Shown one piece after another: positions 59,803-64,000 of a stretch of DNA of 64,000 nt. How positions within the stretch are numbered: position 1 is the stretch's first letter; each line of letters opens with the position of its first letter. Under the pieces are notes generated by a model, which had not been told where the DNA came from, did no database searches, and worked only from the letters and a program-made list of their open reading frames with translations. The position numbers and the translations under genes are program-made. Origin of the DNA: Novosphingobium kunmingense (GTDB taxonomy: Bacteria > Pseudomonadota > Alphaproteobacteria > Sphingomonadales > Sphingomonadaceae); the NCBI RefSeq assembly GCF_002813245.1, contig NZ_PHUF01000007.1:123031-187030 (forward strand), read 5' to 3'.

Positions 59803-60629
59803 GGTGCTGTCAGTCTAATGCGAACTGGTCTCCACTTCGCGCAGTTTCCCCTTCCCCGCCCGCAGCCTAGGCAAACAGGTTTTGCCACTCGGCCAAGGCG
59901 GCCGAGCGTCGCTCCTTGTAGGTCTGCCTGTCGACGAGATGGCGTTCCTGGTTGAAGTGGTTGTTGAAGGAAGCGTGGACCGCGGTGAACTTCTGCAGGG
60001 TCTTCATTCTTCGGAATCGGAGCATGGCTCGCTCTCGTCGCCTGACGGGCAAGTGACTGCATTCGGCGCGGTTGTTCGCCCACCTCCCCATTTCCTGCTT
60101 TTTCTGACAGCCGAGGTCGCGCATTGCTGCCTCGTACGAACGAAGCCCGTCGGTGGTGATCGCCTCGGGCGAGCCGTGCCGCTTCAGCGTCTTCTTCATG
60201 AACCGCAATGCTGCGGCCTTGTCGCGGGATCTGGTGATGTAGCTCTCGAGGACTTCGCCCTCGTGGTCGACCGCACGCCACAGGTAGACCATCTCGCCGT
60301 TCACTTTCACGTACATCTCATCGAGATGCCATTTCCAGTGCCGGTAACCGCGCATCCGGCTCATCCGCTGCCGCCGGATGTCGGCAGCAAACAGCGGCCC
60401 GAAGCGGTTCCACCAGAACCGCACCGTCTCGTGGCAGATGTCGATACCGCGTTCGAACAGCAGGTCCTCGACGTTCCGCAGCGACAGGGGAAACCGCACG
60501 TACATCAGCACCACCAGGCGGATGACCTCGGGCGAGGAGTTGAACCGACGAAATGGGCTGGGCGGCAACGCTCGGGACTTGCGGGACATCAGCCGCCGCT
60601 AGCAGGCGCCTCGTTGGTCTGACAGAGCC
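59803..60629. mobile_element. IS6-family-type insertion sequence, intact copy c
   Basis: 827 bp with left terminus GGTGCTGTCAGTCTAATG and right terminus (inverted) GGCTCTGTCAGACCAACG. Full transposase inside. The flanks (GCGAGTTT and CTCTCGAG) do not match, so it has no target duplication and likely arose by recombination among copies. Confidence 0.9.
59867..60589 (-). CDS. IS6-family transposase, copy c
   Basis: 240 residues, intact, with the same DDE layout as copy 1: W-H-L-D-E-M-Y, A-I-T-T-D-G-L-R-S-Y and N-R-A-E-C-S-H. It differs from copy 1 mainly around R-S-Y-E-A-A-M-R-D-L-G-C-Q-K-K-Q-E-M. Probably the source of activity for all copies in the window. Confidence 0.93.
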   Translation of the reverse strand: MSRKSRALPPSPFRRFNSSPEVIRLVVLMYVRFPLSLRNVEDLLFERGIDICHETVRFWWNRFGPLFAADIRRQRMSRMRGYRHWKWHLDEMYVKVNGEMVYLWRAVDHEGEVLESYITRSRDKAAALRFMKKTLKRHGSPEAITTDGLRSYEAAMRDLGCQKKQEMGRWANNRAECSHLPVRRRERAMLRFRRMKTLQKFTAVHASFNNHFNQERHLVDRQTYKERRSAALAEWQNLFA

Positions 60630-61015
60630 CTCTCGAGGACTTCACCCTCGTGGTCGACCGCACGCCACAGGTAGACCATCTCGCCGTTCACTTTGACGTA
60701 CATCTCGTCGAGATGCCATTTCCAGTGCCGGTAGCCGCGCATCCGGCTCACCCGCTGGCGCCGGATGTCCGCAGCGAACAGCGGCCCGAAGCGGTTCCAC
60801 CAAAATCGCACCGTCTCATGGCAGATATCGATACCGCGTTCGAACAGCAGATCCTCGACGTTGCGCAGCGACAGCGGGAACCGCACGTACATCAACACCA
60901 CCAGGCGGATCACCTCTGGTGAAGAATTGAACCGGCGGAACGGGCTAGGCGGCAGTGCTCGGGATTTGCGGGGCATCAAGCCCGCTAGCAGGTGCCTCGT
61001 TGGTCTGACAGTGCC
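60630..61015. mobile_element. IS6-type right-end fragment d
   Basis: The N-terminal 118 transposase codons (M-P-R-K-S-R-A-L-P-P-S-P-F-R-R-F to H-E-G-E-V-L-E) and right terminus (inverted GGCACTGTCAGACCAACG). It is cut at its inner side exactly where copy c ends. Its outer end borders the truncated TonB receptor at 61018. Confidence 0.85.
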
Positions 61016-61017
61016 GG

Positions 61018-61668
61018 CTTGAGCCTCTGCACAGTTTGAAAGCGGAAGTGGCGGACACCGCCTCGCTCGATGTCGGCTACAAGATCGGCAGGACCGAACT
61101 CAATGCGTCGCTGTTCGGTTCCACCGCTGCCAACGCTCTACGGCTCGAAACGCTGCCAAGCGGAGATCGGGTGCGGCTGGTCAATGTGAGCGGCGCGACT
61201 CGCACTTACGGGGTGGAACTGCTGCTGCGCCAGCGCTGGGGCAATTTCTCGATCACCGGCAGTTACGTCTACGTCGATGCCACCGAGCCAGCCGAGACCG
61301 GAGCCGAACGGCAGACCGTCGCCCGCACCCCGCGCCACACCGGTGGCGTAGTTGCTATGTGGGAGCAGGAGGGCAAGGGGCGGCTCGGCTTCGAGGCTTA
61401 CTACACCGGAGGGCAACGGCTCGACGATAACCCGTTCCGCACCCGCAGTCGGCCCTATGTCGAACTCGGAGTGCTTGGGGAGATCGTGGTGGGCAAGGTC
61501 CGCCTGTTCGTGAATGCCGAAAACCTGCTGGATATCCGCCAGACCAAGTATGACCGGCTGCTCTTGCCAGTCCGCGCTTCCGATGGCCGCTGGACCGTTG
61601 ACGCCTGGGGACCGATCGACGGGTTTACGGTGAATGGTGGCATCCGGATTTCGTTCGGGGGCAGCTAG
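61018..61668 (+). pseudogene. TonB-dependent receptor stub, truncated by IS fragment d
   Basis: The frame enters directly from the IS right terminus and encodes only the last ~215 residues of a TonB-receptor barrel: A-S-L-D-V-G-Y-K-I-G, T-Y-G-V-E-L-L-L-R-Q-R, N-A-E-N-L-L-D-I-R-Q-T-K-Y-D-R and final G-G-I-R-I-S-F. Signal peptide, plug and two thirds of the barrel are absent. Not functional. The N-A-E-N-L-L-D-I-R-Q-T-K-Y-D-R end is typical of ferric or other metal-chelate receptors. Confidence 0.85.
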
Positions 61669-61846
61669 AATCGGCCTGAAACTGCCGCAACCGCCAACAA
61701 ATCGGTCGATCTCGAATTGCCTGATGTCTTCGATATCGGCTGCCCGATCAACCGGCACCCTGCGGGACCCTCACGATGCAAACGGGGAGCGCTACCTTGT
61801 TGGCGACGCGCTCGCCCAGTTGGGCGCGCACGGATCACCGATTAAC

Positions 61847-62260
61847 CTAAGGCGATCCCGAGGCACGTCCCAGCCCGTCGCCGAGCCGCACCACCGCTTC
61901 GAACAGGTCGCCGACATAGTCCTCTTCGACCAGTATCGACAGCGTGTCACGAACGCTCACGACCTCTTGGCTGCGGGCATCGCTGACGAGCTGAAGCAGG
62001 ATTGCTTCGTGTTCCGAGACATGATTGCAGGCGAGACGGCAGAACTCGAGATTCTCGAGGCCTCCACGGTTGAGTCCCGCCATCATGCGCAGAAAGGGCT
62101 GAATACCCGCAATCATGTTGTGCCTGGCAAAGGCAGTCCCGATGACAAAGCCAGGGCATTGCCTGCGACCGACTGCCTCGACCCAGCTGCGCATCGCCCA
62201 GACGAGCAGCCGGCTGGCGGCATCGAGCTGGGCAAGGGGCCGGTCGACAAAGGCATACAT
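61847..62260 (-). CDS. Hypothetical protein downstream of siderophore receptor
   Basis: 137 residues, soluble and mostly helical. It contains several His/Cys residues (F-C-R-L-A-C-N-H-V-S-E-H-E-A-I-L-L-Q-L and F-A-R-H-N-M-I-A-G). No family was recognised. It begins 25 bp after the siderophore-receptor stop on the same strand, so it is probably co-transcribed. Many sphingomonad TonB-receptor operons end with such a small uncharacterised protein. A role in iron handling is only suggested by position. Confidence 0.55.
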   Translation of the reverse strand: MYAFVDRPLAQLDAASRLLVWAMRSWVEAVGRRQCPGFVIGTAFARHNMIAGIQPFLRMMAGLNRGGLENLEFCRLACNHVSEHEAILLQLVSDARSQEVVSVRDTLSILVEEDYVGDLFEAVVRLGDGLGRASGSP

Positions 62261-62285
62261 TCTGCGGGCCTCCAGAAGGCGGTTG

Positions 62286-64000
62286 TCAGAAATCGAAACG
62301 CACGGTGGCGATCAACGTGCGCGGCGCGCCGGGAAGGTTGAGCAGCGGAGAGGTGCCGTGACCGGAGATGAAGTAGCGCTCGTCGAAAAGGTTGTAGGCA
62401 TTGATCTGCAGACGTGCCCGTCCCAGCCTGACCCAGGCCAGCGCATCGACGGTGACATAGGCTGGTAGCGTCACGGTGTTCCCGGGATTGGCAAACCGAT
62501 CGCCGACATAATTGCCGCCGAGACCGAATCCGAAGCGGCCGGCAAAGTCCTTGCTCACGAACAGGTTGGCGCTGTGCCGGGGCGTGAGCGTCGCGCGCTT
62601 GCCCTCGACCAGCTGCCCGCTCTCGACCGCGAGCGAGCGGATGATGCGCGCGTCGAGGTAGGAATAGCCGGCAATCGCCCGCCATCCCGAGGCGAGGTCG
62701 AGGTTGGCCGACAGCTCGATGCCGCGCGTGCGCTGGGTTCCGATCGGGATCAGCACCGTCGAGCCGGGCGCGGCCGATTTGATCCCGGTCCGCTCGAGTT
62801 CGAACAGCGACACTGTAGCGTTCAGTCGTCCGCCGAGCAGGGTGTACTTGGCACCGACCTCCTTGTTGGTCGTCTCCTCCGGTTCGATCACGGCATTGTT
62901 CGCGGCAAGCGCGAAGCCTTCGCCCGAAGGCTGGAACGAACGGCTCCAGGATGCATAGTAGCTCTGCGCGTCGTCGGGCTGGAAGACCAAGCCGACCCGC
63001 GGACTCCACTCGGCGTCCTTGCGATAGAGGTTGGGCAAGGCGAGACGCTGGATCGTGCGCTGCTCGAACCAATCACGGCGCAGACCGACCAGCGCCTTGA
63101 ACCCCGAGCCGAAGTCGACGAGATCCTGGACGTACAGCCCCTCGTTGCGGAACCGCCCCTCGTTGTAGGTCGCTGGCGTGCCGCCGAGGTCGATCGGGAC
63201 GATCGGCAGGACCGGGTTGAACAAATCGACCGTCGTGAAGCCATTGGATGAATAGAGCTGCTGAAGCTTGGTCTGGCGGGCAATCTCGAAGCCGTAGAGT
63301 AGCGTGTGGCGCGTGCCCGCAATTTCGAAGGTGTGAGTGAGCTCCAGCTGGTTCGACCAACCACTTTCGTGGCGGAAGAAGTTCGAGCGGTTGAGCGAAA
63401 CCAGCGGACGGGGGCGCGTTGCCGTCACCGGCAGCACTGCGCCCGAGAGCGTGTTGCGCCGGTCGAGATCGTAGTCGTAGTGGCGGAACCCGTCGCGCAG
63501 GCTCAGGTTGTCCGAGAAGCGATGCGTCAGGCTGATCGTCTGCGACATCACCCGCGAGCGGCTGACATCGGCGTCGCGGGCATTCGCCGCGCCATAATAC
63601 GTCCCGGGTGCCACATCGACCGGGCGGCCCTGATAGGCCGGGATGCCGAAATCGGTGATGCGCGCATCGCGCAGGTAATCCGCCTGGAGCAGCAGCTCGG
63701 TGCCCGGCCCCGGTCGCAGCAGCAGCGACGGAGCGATCGCTTCGCGGTCGAGAAACTGGAACTGCCGGAAGCTGCCGCTACGCTCGAGCGCGCCGGTAAC
63801 GCGAAACGCAACAACACCGTCGGTGGCAACCCGGCCGAGATCGAATTCGCCGCGCTTGATGTCCCAGCTTCCCGCCGACAGCGTGAACGAGGTGACGTTC
63901 TCGCCGGGCTTGCGCGTCACGCGGTTGATCAGGCCGCCGGACGATCCGCGCCCGTAAAGCACCGCCGCCGGGCCTTTGACGACCTCGATCCGTTCGACGT
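62286..64000 (-). CDS. TonB-dependent siderophore receptor, 5' end outside window
   Basis: About 571 residues are present; the signal peptide, TonB box and first plug strands lie beyond the window edge. The visible plug shows V-E-R-I-E-V-V-K-G-P-A-A-V-L-Y-G-R-G-S-S-G-G-L-I-N (split by the window-edge joint near 63962), the signature of FhuA/FcuA-type siderophore receptors, followed by N-R-V-T-R-K-P. The barrel ends L-I-A-T-V-R-F-D-F. It should import a ferric siderophore. Control by Fur is expected, but the promoter is off the window. Confidence 0.93.
   Translation of the reverse strand, partial: VERIEVVKGPAAVLYGRGSSGGLINRVTRKPGENVTSFTLSAGSWDIKRGEFDLGRVATDGVVAFRVTGALERSGSFRQFQFLDREAIAPSLLLRPGPGTELLLQADYLRDARITDFGIPAYQGRPVDVAPGTYYGAANARDADVSRSRVMSQTISLTHRFSDNLSLRDGFRHYDYDLDRRNTLSGAVLPVTATRPRPLVSLNRSNFFRHESGWSNQLELTHTFEIAGTRHTLLYGFEIARQTKLQQLYSSNGFTTVDLFNPVLPIVPIDLGGTPATYNEGRFRNEGLYVQDLVDFGSGFKALVGLRRDWFEQRTIQRLALPNLYRKDAEWSPRVGLVFQPDDAQSYYASWSRSFQPSGEGFALAANNAVIEPEETTNKEVGAKYTLLGGRLNATVSLFELERTGIKSAAPGSTVLIPIGTQRTRGIELSANLDLASGWRAIAGYSYLDARIIRSLAVESGQLVEGKRATLTPRHSANLFVSKDFAGRFGFGLGGNYVGDRFANPGNTVTLPAYVTVDALAWVRLGRARLQINAYNLFDERYFISGHGTSPLLNLPGAPRTLIATVRFDF

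Overview
The window looks like a chromosomal or megaplasmid segment of a sphingomonad (Novosphingobium/Sphingobium-like alphaproteobacterium). The evidence is high GC, four TonB-dependent receptors plus a fifth receptor fragment, a protocatechuate 4,5-cleavage (lig) gene set laid out as in Sphingomonadaceae, an Usg protein, and GGAAC-type (EcfG) and alphaproteobacterial heat-shock promoters. No rRNA, tRNA or CRISPR array was recognised.

Region 1 (1-5.4 kb): the 3' part of a TonB receptor, then a translationally overlapping pair of a TPR/2OG-Fe(II) oxygenase-like protein and a flavin-dependent tryptophan-type halogenase. Region 2 (5.4-14.7 kb): the whole protocatechuate meta-cleavage pathway (ligI, ligU, ligK; ligJ, ligA, ligB, ligC), a LysR regulator that appears to carry two helix-turn-helix domains, a second LigA/LigB-type ring-cleavage pair, and a DUF1932 oxidoreductase. 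Region 3 (14.8-25.1 kb): a same-strand series of TonB receptor, small membrane protein, shikimate/quinate-type dehydrogenase, 3-dehydroshikimate dehydratase with VOC domains, and an aromatic-acid MFS transporter. This would feed hydroaromatic acids into protocatechuate. Divergent from it is a TetR - TIM-barrel - flavoprotein operon with inverted repeats in the shared promoter.

Region 4 (25.1-45.9 kb) is a stress and signalling block. It holds a 1598-residue poly-HAMP hybrid kinase, two further hybrid kinases, a two-domain KaiC-like ATPase, katE catalase, a DegP-like protease, two Hsp20s, a second-type GroES/GroEL, a DUF465 protein and Usg. Candidate EcfG promoters precede the first kinase, katE and kaiC. 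Three heat-shock promoters with identical 16-bp spacing precede degP, hsp20 and groES, and groES also has a CIRCE element. Decayed ends of one IS6-type element family bracket the block (left end at about 25.1 kb, right end at about 45.9 kb), one intact copy lies inside it, and an IS3 remnant abuts katE. I read it as an imported, mobile-element-assembled stress-tolerance island.

Region 5 (45.9-57.3 kb) is an apparently uncharacterised catabolic cluster: GH3 beta-glucosidase, TonB receptor, alpha/beta-hydrolase-domain protein, AtuA-like large and small subunits, LysR regulator and a divergent CitMHS-type carboxylate transporter. A TGATTGAT/TTGATCAA motif recurs in its promoters. Region 6 (57.5-61.7 kb) is wreckage: a ParB-methyltransferase truncated before its SAM-binding motif, a hypothetical gene, four nested or abutting copies of the same IS6-type element, and the stub of a TonB receptor. 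The window ends inside a TonB-dependent siderophore receptor (62.3 kb to the edge) with a small partner gene.
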